9,867 nt of DNA from Clostridia bacterium (GCA_017632155.1 JAGBRZ010000113.1:1-9867); one strand, 5' to 3'. Shown: positions 1-6,636, counted from the stretch's first letter. The notes: generated by a model not told the origin, from the letters alone. Translations and numbers: made by a program.

Positions 1-2
1 CT

Positions 3-665
3 ACGTTCATTCAGATCATTCGCTTCGGCATTCCCACGTCGCTCTCCAATTTACTGGTTCCGCTATCCAATCTTCAAATCACTCCCGCGATCAATTCTTT
101 CGGAGTAGCCGCAGTTGCCGGAAACTCCACCGCAGCTTCGATTCAAGGGATCGCAAGTACATTCTCAAGCGGTTTCTCCATAGCAACCACCACCTTTGTG
201 GGACAAAACATCGGCGCAAAGCAACCGGAGCGCGTCAAACAAAGCTTTTGGCTTCTGCTCGGCTTCAACTTTCTCATCACGGGAACTCTCGGTGTCCTTT
301 TTTACCTCAGCGGAAGGTTCTGGTTGGGAGTGATCCTCGGAGCTTCGGAAACCTCAGCAATCGAATATGGAATGATACGCTTGTTTTACGTCTGCCTGTT
401 CATCTTTGTTCTTGCAATCAATAACATCCTCTCCCATGCCCTTCAGGCATTTGGCTACCCACTGTTCACAAGCATTTCCAGTATCTCGATTACCCTCGGC
501 TTCCGAGTCCTTTGGATGCTGCTGGTCTACTCCAAGTTTCCTACCATCAACACGATTATGCTCTGCTATTTGGTATCTTGGGTCCTAAGTATGATCCTTT
601 ATGCCACTTTTTTCACCGTGGTTTACAGGCGCTATACAAAAAAGGGAATCTGCAAAAAAATATAG
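3..665 (+). CDS. MATE family efflux transporter, C-terminal half (5' end outside window)
   Basis: This is the last 220 codons of a multidrug and toxic compound extrusion transporter, an integral membrane antiporter that exports drugs or toxic compounds using a Na+ or H+ gradient. The frame is open from base 3 and enters mid-protein. The visible part begins with the FGIPTSLSN stretch that opens the second bundle of MATE proteins. It continues with the family signature FVGQNIGAKQPERVKQ near 198-245, then about five hydrophobic helices and a short basic tail. A full MATE protein is about 450 residues, so roughly the N-terminal half lies outside the window. The GTG at 198 is an internal valine, not a start. 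A hairpin terminator follows after about 55 bases, so this is probably the last gene of its transcript. The family is clear; the substrate cannot be told. Confidence 0.9.
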   Translation, partial: TFIQIIRFGIPTSLSNLLVPLSNLQITPAINSFGVAAVAGNSTAASIQGIASTFSSGFSIATTTFVGQNIGAKQPERVKQSFWLLLGFNFLITGTLGVLFYLSGRFWLGVILGASETSAIEYGMIRLFYVCLFIFVLAINNILSHALQAFGYPLFTSISSISITLGFRVLWMLLVYSKFPTINTIMLCYLVSWVLSMILYATFFTVVYRRYTKKGICKKI

Positions 666-721
666 GTTTTTGGAAATCTTTCTACAAGGAGAGCTTTGAA
701 CTTTTGATTGACATAACAATT

Positions 722-760
722 CGCCGAGAGTAACCATTTGGTCGCTCTCGGCGGTTTCGT
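722..760 (+). terminator. Hairpin terminator after the MATE gene
   Basis: A 9-bp perfect stem, CGCCGAGAG (722-730) with CTCTCGGCG (745-753), has a 14-nt loop and is followed by GTTTCGTT. The T-tract is interrupted but the position suits an intrinsic terminator that separates the transporter from the MerR operon. Confidence 0.7.
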
Positions 761-804
761 TATAGACTAATTCACAATTTTATGATATAATTATAAAAAA
801 GCTC

Positions 805-835
805 TTGACCTTACAGTTAACTATAATGTTATAAT
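805..835 (+). promoter_or_regulatory. MerR-type promoter with 19-bp spacer and central dyad operator
   Basis: A -35 box TTGACC (805-810) and a -10 box TATAAT (830-835) are 19 bp apart, two more than usual. The spacer is filled by a dyad at 808-829 in which 9 of 11 base pairs match, with GTTAAC at the centre. MerR-family activators bind such dyads in overlong spacers and untwist the DNA to realign the boxes. The gene directly downstream encodes a MerR regulator, so autoregulation is the natural reading. A second TATAAT at 822-827 is only 11 bp from the -35 box and is an unlikely -10. Confidence 0.82.
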
Positions 836-856
836 GATACCGAAGGAGGCGATGAC

Positions 857-1957
857 ATGATAAAAATAGGTGATTTGGCAAAAATTTGTAATGTCAGTAC
901 GCAGACCTTGCGGTATTATGATGCCGAAGGTGTACTAAAGCCGGATATTACCGATTCATCAAGCGGCTACCGATTTTATTCGATCGATGCCGTGGAAAAG
1001 TATAAAACGATTTTGTTTTATAAGGATCTCGGCTTTTCCTTGGATGAGATCAAAAAAATACAGTTGGCAACAAACGAAGAATTGCGAGATATTCTGCAAA
1101 AGAAAAAAGCAACCTTGTCTGAATCTATCGAGAGATTTAAGGAACAAATCAAAACAATCGACAGCATCTGTGAAAGGAGCATCCAAAAGCCGGTTTTGTC
1201 GAAAATACTGCTTTTACCTTTTGAAAACGATGCGCAAGTGGTTGGCAAATGGCAACTGTGTGGCAAACTCCTTAATGAGAATGACTTGACATTTTTGGAA
1301 GACATAAGTACTGATATCGCTGACAAAGAGATTATATTTATGCCGGGGGGAGCCTTTGCTTGGAAGTATTTTTGGACAAAAGGTACACTTTATAGAATTT
1401 CTCCGAAGTATACGTTTGCTATTCCGAATTCTTATAGAACAGTAGAGAAAAATGGCGCTCGCTATATGATTGTTCAGTTTATGAGTAACGATTGTATTGA
1501 CAACGGAGAAGATACGCTGATGCTTTTATATCGTCAAATCGATAATATCGCATATACGGAACACCAAATTCGTCCCAACATTGATAAAACAGACCTTCCA
1601 TTTGTCGATGATGAATCGGTTCGTGGCGAATGGGTGGTCTTAGATTACGTTCCAACGATCTCGGATTTCAATCCGGATTCTCAATGCAGCGAGAAAGAGG
1701 ATATTTATGCTGTAGACATTAACTTCTTATCTCGCGGCATCTGCACAAGAACGATTCGTTCTATGTCAGGAAATGTAAACTATATGCTCCGCTATACAAA
1801 AGGCTTTGTGCTCAACGATAAAGAAATGACCGCCGAAGAATATCAGATCAAATCAATAAACGGCAAAGACTATCTTTTTGTGCAACACAAGTCTGGAGAT
1901 TATTTTTACGGGGGGGTGACTCCGCATTGGTATGTTTTCGAAAGAAAGGATCATTGA
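857..1957 (+). CDS. MerR family transcriptional regulator with tandem BlaR1-associated lipocalin-like sensor domains
   Basis: A 366-residue cytoplasmic regulator. Residues 1-70 are a MerR winged helix-turn-helix (MIKIGDLAKICNVSTQTLRY, then the GYRFYS wing) and about 75-108 is the dimerising coiled coil. The remaining 250 residues are unusual. A first block around 123-212 (VGKWQLCG, YFWTKGTLYR, NGARYMIVQFMSND) and a second at 251-364 (VRGEWVVLDYV, LRYTKGFVLN, NGKDYLFVQHKSGD, GGVTPHWYVFER) align as an internal duplication. From memory, the second resembles the GKWxxVDYV...TKG...MFMEWKSGDY...KPxYYV module found at the C-terminus of BlaR1-like proteins of Clostridia. The repeats probably bind a ligand. 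AAGGAGG at 843-849 lies 7 bases before the ATG. The gene heads an operon with two membrane proteins and has a MerR-type promoter, so it likely activates itself and them. The ligand is unknown. Confidence 0.85.
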   Translation: MIKIGDLAKICNVSTQTLRYYDAEGVLKPDITDSSSGYRFYSIDAVEKYKTILFYKDLGFSLDEIKKIQLATNEELRDILQKKKATLSESIERFKEQIKTIDSICERSIQKPVLSKILLLPFENDAQVVGKWQLCGKLLNENDLTFLEDISTDIADKEIIFMPGGAFAWKYFWTKGTLYRISPKYTFAIPNSYRTVEKNGARYMIVQFMSNDCIDNGEDTLMLLYRQIDNIAYTEHQIRPNIDKTDLPFVDDESVRGEWVVLDYVPTISDFNPDSQCSEKEDIYAVDINFLSRGICTRTIRSMSGNVNYMLRYTKGFVLNDKEMTAEEYQIKSINGKDYLFVQHKSGDYFYGGVTPHWYVFERKDH

Positions 1958-1958
1958 A

Positions 1959-2555
1959 ATGAAAAATAAAAATAGTGTAGAGCGATATTTTTATCAAAAA
2001 GATTTTTCCTTATTGGAAATAGTATTAATAATTATAGCGATTATTTCCATAATTGTAGCGACGTTTATTGAAGGTGGAGGACCTATCGGTCTTCCGGCTT
2101 TATTAGCTTGCGTTGTTGTTTTTTACATCTGTCGTCAATTCAAAATCAAGGATAATGACATCAATAAAACTCTCAAAAAAATAATGCAAGATAATAACAT
2201 TGAGTGTTCCGAAAGTACTATTGAATGTTATGAATTAAAAAACACGGTAATAAAGAAAATGAAGAACGGAAAATTTATTTCTCCAAATTATTATATTACC
2301 GACATCATATTTTCGTCAGAGGAAACTCTTTTTAATATTTATAATATTGACTTAATTAAGAAATCCGTAAAAATGAGTTCCCATCGTATAAATTGTAATG
2401 ATACAATTACTCTAACAGAGGAAACAATAAAAACCAACACAGGATTTACCAAAGTGTCTTACCTCGAAATTGAGAGTGGTTGTGTAATTCCTATTGCAGT
2501 CAATGATTATAAATCTTCTCAATTAGTACAAAAAATTTGCGACAGACACAAATAA
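1959..2555 (+). CDS. Small membrane protein of unknown function (two N-terminal helices, soluble C-terminal domain)
   Basis: I do not recognise this 198-residue protein. It has two closely spaced hydrophobic helices at about 18-37 and 42-58, with a GGGPIG turn between them. A predicted soluble domain of about 140 residues follows, rich in alternating beta-type segments and lysine (ISPNYYITDIIF, NDTITLTEETIKTN). The pattern is loosely like bacterial PH-type domains, but that is a guess. The start at 1959 is chosen over an upstream in-frame ATG at 1932 because the latter lies inside the MerR gene without its own site, while AGAAAGGA (1943-1950) sits 8 bases before 1959. The MerR stop codon is one base upstream, so the two genes are almost certainly co-transcribed and translationally coupled. 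The gene is far more AT-rich than the MATE gene, which suggests a separate origin. Confidence 0.72.
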   Translation: MKNKNSVERYFYQKDFSLLEIVLIIIAIISIIVATFIEGGGPIGLPALLACVVVFYICRQFKIKDNDINKTLKKIMQDNNIECSESTIECYELKNTVIKKMKNGKFISPNYYITDIIFSSEETLFNIYNIDLIKKSVKMSSHRINCNDTITLTEETIKTNTGFTKVSYLEIESGCVIPIAVNDYKSSQLVQKICDRHK

Positions 2556-2578
2556 GATAGTAGTGGGAGAAATATAAA

Positions 2579-3151
2579 ATGACCTTACCAAAAGATTTAC
2601 AAACATATTGTAAAAAGAAAATCTTAAAACATGCCATTCCTTGCGCAATTCTGACTTTCGCTTTTGCAACAATATTGATCCTATGGGGGAATATTATTTT
2701 CAATACGGATAACAAGGCATTTCAAGTATCATGTTATATTGTCTTTATGATTATTCCGTTTGCTATCACGGGCGTTCCTCACAAACTGATTGATTCAACT
2801 TATTACGGAACAGTAAAAAAGATTGATATTGTCACGACAGCGGATAATGATTCTTCCGTTAAACCTACCCGTGAGCATTTGTATCTCAAGAACACCATTT
2901 ATTTGAGTATTGAAAAAACGGATGGCAAGATCATTTATAAAAAGGCATATAGCGGCAAAACGAAATTACAACAGAATTTGAACACGTATCACGAAGGTGA
3001 TTTGGTATTTCATCTTTATGGAACGAATGCCGTTGTAGTTTTACCTAATTCCACGAGTACTACCGTTCATTGTGCCGTTTGCGGCTCTTCAAACAACGCA
3101 GATGACGATAGCTGCCGTAATTGCGGTCATTCGCTAATAAAGAACATCTAA
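2579..3151 (+). CDS. Small membrane protein with C-terminal zinc ribbon
   Basis: A 190-residue protein, third gene of the MerR operon, 23 bases after the previous stop and with GGGAGA (2565-2570) 8 bases before the ATG. Two hydrophobic helices at about 16-40 and 49-68 anchor it in the membrane. Residues about 74-155 are beta-rich (YYGTVKKIDIV, then YHEGDLVFHLYGTNAVVVLP), reminiscent of small OB-like or DUF3592-like soluble domains. The tail carries a zinc ribbon with Cys165-x2-Cys168 and Cys179-x2-Cys182 (HCAVCGSS and CRNCGHSL), a common C-terminal form in Gram-positive membrane proteins. I infer that the beta and zinc parts face the cytoplasm. The operon partner also has two N-terminal helices and a soluble C-terminus, so the two may form a complex controlled by the MerR sensor. 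Function is unknown. Confidence 0.75.
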   Translation: MTLPKDLQTYCKKKILKHAIPCAILTFAFATILILWGNIIFNTDNKAFQVSCYIVFMIIPFAITGVPHKLIDSTYYGTVKKIDIVTTADNDSSVKPTREHLYLKNTIYLSIEKTDGKIIYKKAYSGKTKLQQNLNTYHEGDLVFHLYGTNAVVVLPNSTSTTVHCAVCGSSNNADDDSCRNCGHSLIKNI

Positions 3152-3198
3152 CAAACTCCTCAACGAAGCGGTTCGGGTTTGCTTGTTTGGGAGAAGCC

Positions 3199-3327
3199 GA
3201 GGGGAATCGTTCTTGGATTTTGCGAAGCATACTTCAGACTCCATTCTTTTTGCTTCGCAAAATCCTTCGGTCACCGTCCTCAAAACAATTCACCGGATTG
3301 TTTTGAGGACTGCGTTCGATTCCCCTC
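3199..3327. repeat. Nested inverted repeats forming a three-way junction; no gene in 3152-3362
   Basis: The spacer between the MerR operon and the recombinase carries three perfect inverted repeats. An 11-bp outer stem, GAGGGGAATCG (3199-3209) with CGATTCCCCTC (3317-3327), encloses a 15-bp hairpin, GGATTTTGCGAAGCA (3215-3229) with its complement at 3251-3265. It also encloses a 14-bp hairpin, GTCCTCAAAACAAT (3276-3289) with its complement at 3297-3310. Together they make a clean three-way junction in single-stranded DNA or RNA. Open frames across it (for example 3121-3306 and 3179-3454 on the plus strand) lack ribosome binding sites and look like products of the repeat. It could be a terminator complex, a small mobile repeat or part of a recombination site. 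Confidence 0.75.
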
Positions 3328-3342
3328 TCTTTCGTTTTTAGT

Positions 3343-3388
3343 CAAAACAAGAAGAAGGCGTACTAACGTACGCCTTCTTCTTGTTTTG
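3343..3388. repeat. 21-bp perfect inverted repeat containing the recombinase stop codon
   Basis: Bases 3343-3363 are the exact reverse complement of 3368-3388, with a 4-base loop TAAC at 3364-3367. On the minus strand the right arm encodes the recombinase ending KQEEGV, and the TAG stop (3363-3365) falls at the loop. Neither strand shows a good T-tract after the stem, so a simple intrinsic terminator is not convincing. It may still block convergent transcription from the MerR operon. Confidence 0.85.
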
Positions 3389-4859
3389 GTGGAGCAAGGC
3401 TCACAATATCCGAACCGAGTCGAGCGACTTCGGCAGCTTCTTCACTTGTCATAATAACAATGGGTTCATCACGGAACGTGACCGTGATTATGAATTTATC
3501 ATCGTCAAGCACGATGCCCGTGACGAGAGCATCTACAAGGCGCTCTCTGTTGCGTTCAATGGAAAGGTCAAGACTACGGAAACGTTCAAGAACGCATAGA
3601 ATCTGCTCCTTGCTGAGTCGCGGCACCTTGTTTTGCTCTATGACTATTGACTCCTTCAAGGTTTCTTCTTCTGCCTCTAATTCCTCAAGACGAGCCTTGG
3701 TCGAGCGTGTGACCAATCCCTGCTCAACTGCCTTAATAAGATTAACTATAGATTTTTGAACTTCTTTCAATTGAGCCTCAAGTGCAGGAACAACAACATT
3801 ATCCTCTTCAAATAACTCAAGAAGCTTGTCTGCCATTGCTGAAAGGGTAGCATCATCGTTCAAAATGATGGTCAGACCTTTGATAACCTCGTCCTCTATC
3901 CACTCTTTGCGAACCGCTTTTTTATCGCAGCTTTTCTTACGTTTAGCAGAAGCACATTTATAATAACGATAAATATTTCCGTTTTTCTTTTGTCCGCTTT
4001 CACCAACCATCATCGTCATGCACTTACCGCAGAACAATTTGGTAGAAAGAATATAACTCTCTTTGCTCTTGTTGTGAGCAGGTGCGTGTTGATTCTTTTT
4101 CTTCCGTTCTGCTACCCGATTGAAAAGCTCTTCGGAAACCATTGCAGGAATACCGTTGGGAATAATAATCTCTCCGAAATGATATTCACCCATATACATA
4201 CGGTTTGTAAGAATGCTGTGGATACTGTTGTTCCCAAACTTTGCGCCCTTTGAGGTTTTCAAACCTCGTGCATTCAGATCGTCAATAATAGATTTGATGG
4301 CTTCTCCCGAAGCATATCGTTCGTATATTTCAACCACGATAGGCGCAAGCGTTTCGTTGATTTGGTAATTGCGGTTTTCATCGATTACAAAACCAAACGG
4401 AACGTGGCTACCGTTGTACTTACACTTCAACGCATTTTCTGTCATACCGCGCGTAATCTTCTCGGCAAGCTCCGCCGAATAATATTCCGCCATACCTTCA
4501 AGGACAGATTCCATCAGAATGCCACTTGGACCGTCAGCAATTGCCTCGGTAGCCGAGACCACTTTCACGCCATGCCTTCGCAGTGTTGCTTTGTGTCTGG
4601 CTGAGTCATAACGATTACGAGAGAATCGGTCGAGCTTCCAAACGATGATAACATCAAACATTTTCTTTGAACTGTCTGCAATCATACGTTGGAATTCAGG
4701 GCGGTCATCTGTTTTGGCAGATAGTGCGCGATCAATATAGTGACCTACGATTGTGATTCCATTTTTCTCGGCATAAGCCGTATTCTCACGAATCTGCCCC
4801 TCGATAGACTCCTCGCGCTGATTATCCGAGGAATAACGCGCATAGATTACGCCTCGCAT
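3363..4859 (-). CDS. Large serine recombinase (site-specific integrase)
   Basis: A 498-residue large serine recombinase, which cuts and rejoins attP and attB through a covalent 5'-phosphoserine link. It is the likely integrase or excisionase of this mobile element. The resolvase domain opens with GVIYARYSSDNQ; Arg8 and catalytic Ser10 are in place, and KLDRFSRNRYD at 75-85 carries the conserved arginines. The recombinase domain spans about 145-255 (VPFGFVID, ILTNRMYMGEYHFG). A zinc ribbon has Cys277, Cys280, Cys302 and Cys311. A coiled coil of about 345-415 precedes the C-terminal part, as is usual in phage and transposon serine integrases. The start at 4859 is backed by AGAAAGGAG about 8 bases upstream. 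It is the third gene of the repressor-TIR-recombinase operon, 39 bases after the TIR stop. The last codons lie in a 21-bp hairpin. Length and motifs suggest an intact enzyme. Confidence 0.95.
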   Translation of the reverse strand: MRGVIYARYSSDNQREESIEGQIRENTAYAEKNGITIVGHYIDRALSAKTDDRPEFQRMIADSSKKMFDVIIVWKLDRFSRNRYDSARHKATLRRHGVKVVSATEAIADGPSGILMESVLEGMAEYYSAELAEKITRGMTENALKCKYNGSHVPFGFVIDENRNYQINETLAPIVVEIYERYASGEAIKSIIDDLNARGLKTSKGAKFGNNSIHSILTNRMYMGEYHFGEIIIPNGIPAMVSEELFNRVAERKKKNQHAPAHNKSKESYILSTKLFCGKCMTMMVGESGQKKNGNIYRYYKCASAKRKKSCDKKAVRKEWIEDEVIKGLTIILNDDATLSAMADKLLELFEEDNVVVPALEAQLKEVQKSIVNLIKAVEQGLVTRSTKARLEELEAEEETLKESIVIEQNKVPRLSKEQILCVLERFRSLDLSIERNRERLVDALVTGIVLDDDKFIITVTFRDEPIVIMTSEEAAEVARLGSDIVSLAPPKQEEGVR

Positions 4860-4898
4860 CGATTCATCTCCTTTCTGCTATTTATGATATATCCGTTA

Positions 4899-5696
4899 TC
4901 ATTTTTCTTGAACAATTTCATATAACACATCCAAACTTTTGGAACCTTTGTATTTAGAATACTTGCTCCATTTTTCAATGTGTTCGTTCGATAATGCAAT
5001 CATGTTCTGCAAGTACTTGTCCACATCATACCAAATTTCAGGTGCTTGATTTACATTTTCAAAAAGCATTCCATATGCAAAGCCATTCCTTTTACGAACA
5101 AGTGGTTTCTGCGGCAACATGCTTGTCATAGCTAATTCGTGGTATATCCATGGAGATTTAGTTTGCTGATGACCGTCCTTTATGTTTTTTAGTTCGTCGG
5201 ACACTCTTATAGAATTTGGAGTATTCACAAAAATAATACACTCACAATTGTCAATCATTTCGGTTAATGCAGTGGTTAACATTACATGAACATGTGCGGT
5301 AGAATAATTTCTCTGCTTATAATTGTAAGTGTTGGATTCATCATCGTGGCAATACTTATTATCAATTTGTCTTAACAAATCATCGCAATATCCCCATGAA
5401 CACGAATCAATAAATGAGGTAAGTCCAAAGGTATTATACAACCAGCCTGCAAAGGCTATTACCTCGTCCTCGTCTTTGTGCGAGTGCGAAAGGAACACAT
5501 CAGCTTTAATAATAGAAAACCAATGATCTTTTAAGGTTGTACCATCAATTTTACCATTGTCGAATATAAAGCGATTCAATGCCAATTGAGATTCGTCCTT
5601 GAATTTATTATATAGTTCCTTTCCTTTCGTCAAATGACTCTTTAATTCGGAATGGTAAAAATCTGTGTTAATCTCGTAATTAAACTTTGAATACAT
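4899..5696 (-). CDS. TIR-domain protein (putative NAD-consuming effector)
   Basis: A 265-residue soluble protein with a TIR-like fold. After a helical N-terminus of about 60 residues comes the domain's first strand and box, ADVFLSHSHKDEDEVI (65-80). A FIDSCSWGY segment (95-103) corresponds to the second strand and loop, CECIIFVNTPNSI (151-163) to a later core strand, and SPWIYHELAM to 181-190. Trp183 and Glu187 fit the tryptophan-plus-catalytic-glutamate pattern of TIR NAD hydrolases. Bacterial TIR proteins often serve as abortive-infection effectors; whether this one cleaves NAD is inferred. GGAGGAG (5702-5708) is 5 bases before the ATG. It sits 30 bases after the repressor stop and 39 before the recombinase, so one transcript probably carries all three. 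No Thoeris, CBASS or Argonaute partner is visible. It is probably cargo of the element, or part of its competition with other elements. Confidence 0.78.
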   Translation of the reverse strand: MYSKFNYEINTDFYHSELKSHLTKGKELYNKFKDESQLALNRFIFDNGKIDGTTLKDHWFSIIKADVFLSHSHKDEDEVIAFAGWLYNTFGLTSFIDSCSWGYCDDLLRQIDNKYCHDDESNTYNYKQRNYSTAHVHVMLTTALTEMIDNCECIIFVNTPNSIRVSDELKNIKDGHQQTKSPWIYHELAMTSMLPQKPLVRKRNGFAYGMLFENVNQAPEIWYDVDKYLQNMIALSNEHIEKWSKYSKYKGSKSLDVLYEIVQEK

Positions 5697-5726
5697 AAAT
5701 ACTCCTCCATTGTGATTAATAAATTG

Positions 5727-6443
5727 TCAAGATTTTTCTACAATTCCTATAACCCTACCGCAACAGTAAACATTATCGTTCTCACCGATACGAATAGGCT
5801 TGTACTTTTCGTTATGTGAAATCAAGCACTTGTTGCCACGTTCCTTAATGTAGACTTCACCATTGACAACAAAGATACCAACCTCACCGATATCAACGAA
5901 ATCACACTTCTCAACGAAAACCTTGTCGCCATTGTGATAGGTAGGCTCCATACTGTCACCGGAAACAGGAATAGCGTAATCGGCTTCCTCTGCCTCAGAG
6001 CATTCCTTAACCAGTATTTGCTCGGGGATTTCATTCTCAAGAAAGTTACCCGTACCGGCAGAGGCAGGATAATTATAGAAATCTACCTTCAGCATACGAG
6101 GCTTTGGCTTCTTCATAGAAAGTCTCACGCGCTTATATTCGCTGTCGATCATATAATCAACAACCTCTTTACCGTGCTCATCAAGGGCGCGGTATTTTTG
6201 TATTGTATCCCATTCGGCAGCGGTTGTACGTTGAGCCATGGACTTGCATCCAAGCAGTTCATCTGCAGATATATCGAGAATGTCACAAAGCCTTACCAGC
6301 TTATCACAATCAGGGCGACCTATTCCTTTCTCCCAGTTATATATTACGCTGCCTGAACTCTCGCCGAGCTTTTCTGCGAGTTGTTTTTGTGTCATGTGTC
6401 TAAGCTCCCTATATTTTCTTATCTGAGCTCCAAGAGTGTCCAT
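5727..6443 (-). CDS. S24/LexA-like cleavable repressor with XRE helix-turn-helix
   Basis: A 238-residue phage-type repressor. Residues about 5-65 form a Cro/CI helix-turn-helix (IRKYRELRHMTQKQLAEKLG, then SGSVIYNWEKG). Residues about 120-238 are an S24 peptidase domain. The likely self-cleavage site is Ala129-Gly130 in NYPASAGTG. The catalytic serine is Ser164 (VSGDSMEPTYHNGD) and the lysine is Lys200 (VYIKER). In this family RecA filaments formed after DNA damage trigger autocleavage and derepression, so the element is probably SOS-inducible. GGAGG (6452-6456) is 8 bases before the ATG. It is first in a minus-strand operon with the TIR protein and recombinase and diverges from an initiator-like gene. 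The candidate operators between the two promoters make it the presumed switch for both directions. Length and all catalytic residues look intact. Confidence 0.93.
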   Translation of the reverse strand: MDTLGAQIRKYRELRHMTQKQLAEKLGESSGSVIYNWEKGIGRPDCDKLVRLCDILDISADELLGCKSMAQRTTAAEWDTIQKYRALDEHGKEVVDYMIDSEYKRVRLSMKKPKPRMLKVDFYNYPASAGTGNFLENEIPEQILVKECSEAEEADYAIPVSGDSMEPTYHNGDKVFVEKCDFVDIGEVGIFVVNGEVYIKERGNKCLISHNEKYKPIRIGENDNVYCCGRVIGIVEKS

Positions 6444-6474
6444 ATGTGAAACCTCCGATATTTATATTACGCAC

Positions 6475-6560
6475 CTATTATACCATAGGATTTTATATTT
6501 GTCAACACAAAAATCCAAAAATATTATAGAAAAGGGCTTGACAATCCAAGAATGTTATAG
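6475..6560. promoter_or_regulatory. Three candidate repressor operator sites
   Basis: AATCCAAAAATATTATAG (6512-6529) and AATCCAAGAATGTTATAG (6543-6560) match at 16 of 18 positions, 31 bp apart. An inverted relative, CTATTATACCATAGGATT (6475-6492), matches the reverse complement of the first at 13 of 18. The outer copies overlap the minus-strand -10 box and the plus-strand spacer. This resembles phage repressor operator arrays. The sites are only weakly palindromic, so the exact binding unit is uncertain. Confidence 0.5.
6477..6505 (-). promoter_or_regulatory. Promoter of the repressor-TIR-recombinase operon
   Basis: Read on the minus strand, TTGACA (6500-6505) and TATAAT (6477-6482) are perfect consensus boxes separated by 17 bp. 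The predicted start of transcription lies about 25 bases upstream of the repressor ATG. A third, diverged copy of the operator-like repeat covers the -10 box. Confidence 0.88.
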
Positions 6561-6566
6561 TATAAT
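6538..6566 (+). promoter_or_regulatory. Divergent promoter of the initiator-like gene
   Basis: TTGACA (6538-6543) and TATAAT (6561-6566) are perfect consensus boxes with a 17-bp spacer. Transcription should start near 6573, about 60 bases before the ATG at 6633. One copy of the operator-like repeat (6543-6560) fills the spacer, placing this promoter under probable control of the S24 repressor. Confidence 0.88.
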
Positions 6567-6591
6567 ATCAAATACCCAACGATTTTGGAAT

Positions 6592-6636
6592 ATGGGGGCG
6601 ATCATACTTATGGTTTTGGATTTGAAAGTGCTATGA
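6592..6636 (+). CDS. Candidate 14-codon leader peptide overlapping the initiator start
   Basis: A short frame MGAIILMVLDLKVL begins at ATG 6592, with a second in-frame ATG at 6610, and stops with TGA at 6634-6636. That stop overlaps the ATG of the next gene in an ATGA junction. GGGGG at 6594-6598 could serve the ATG at 6610. The main gene has only a weak site (GAAAG) before its start, so translation may depend on ribosomes finishing this leader. Nothing more supports it as a functional peptide. Confidence 0.35.
   Translation: MGAIILMVLDLKVL

Noticed and set aside
1932..1958. ATG 1932 as the start of the second MerR-operon gene.
   Set aside because: It overlaps the end of the MerR gene with no ribosome site, whereas ATG 1959 has AGAAAGGA at good spacing.
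3312..3327. GCGTTCGATTCCCCTC resembles the T-arm of a tRNA, which could have been an integration target.
   Set aside because: The five bases before the loop do not pair with CCCC to form a T-stem, and no anticodon or D-arm precedes it. The sequence is one side of the nested inverted repeat.
3121..3454. Plus-strand open frames across the spacer after the MerR operon.
   Set aside because: They start without ribosome sites, translate the inverted repeats and run antisense into the recombinase gene.
4864..4877. TCATCTCCTTTCTG occurs both here and at 8884-8897, as a possible direct repeat bounding the element.
   Set aside because: Both copies are the ribosome binding sites of minus-strand genes (CAGAAAGGAGATGA), so the match is explained by function and the orientation around unrelated genes.
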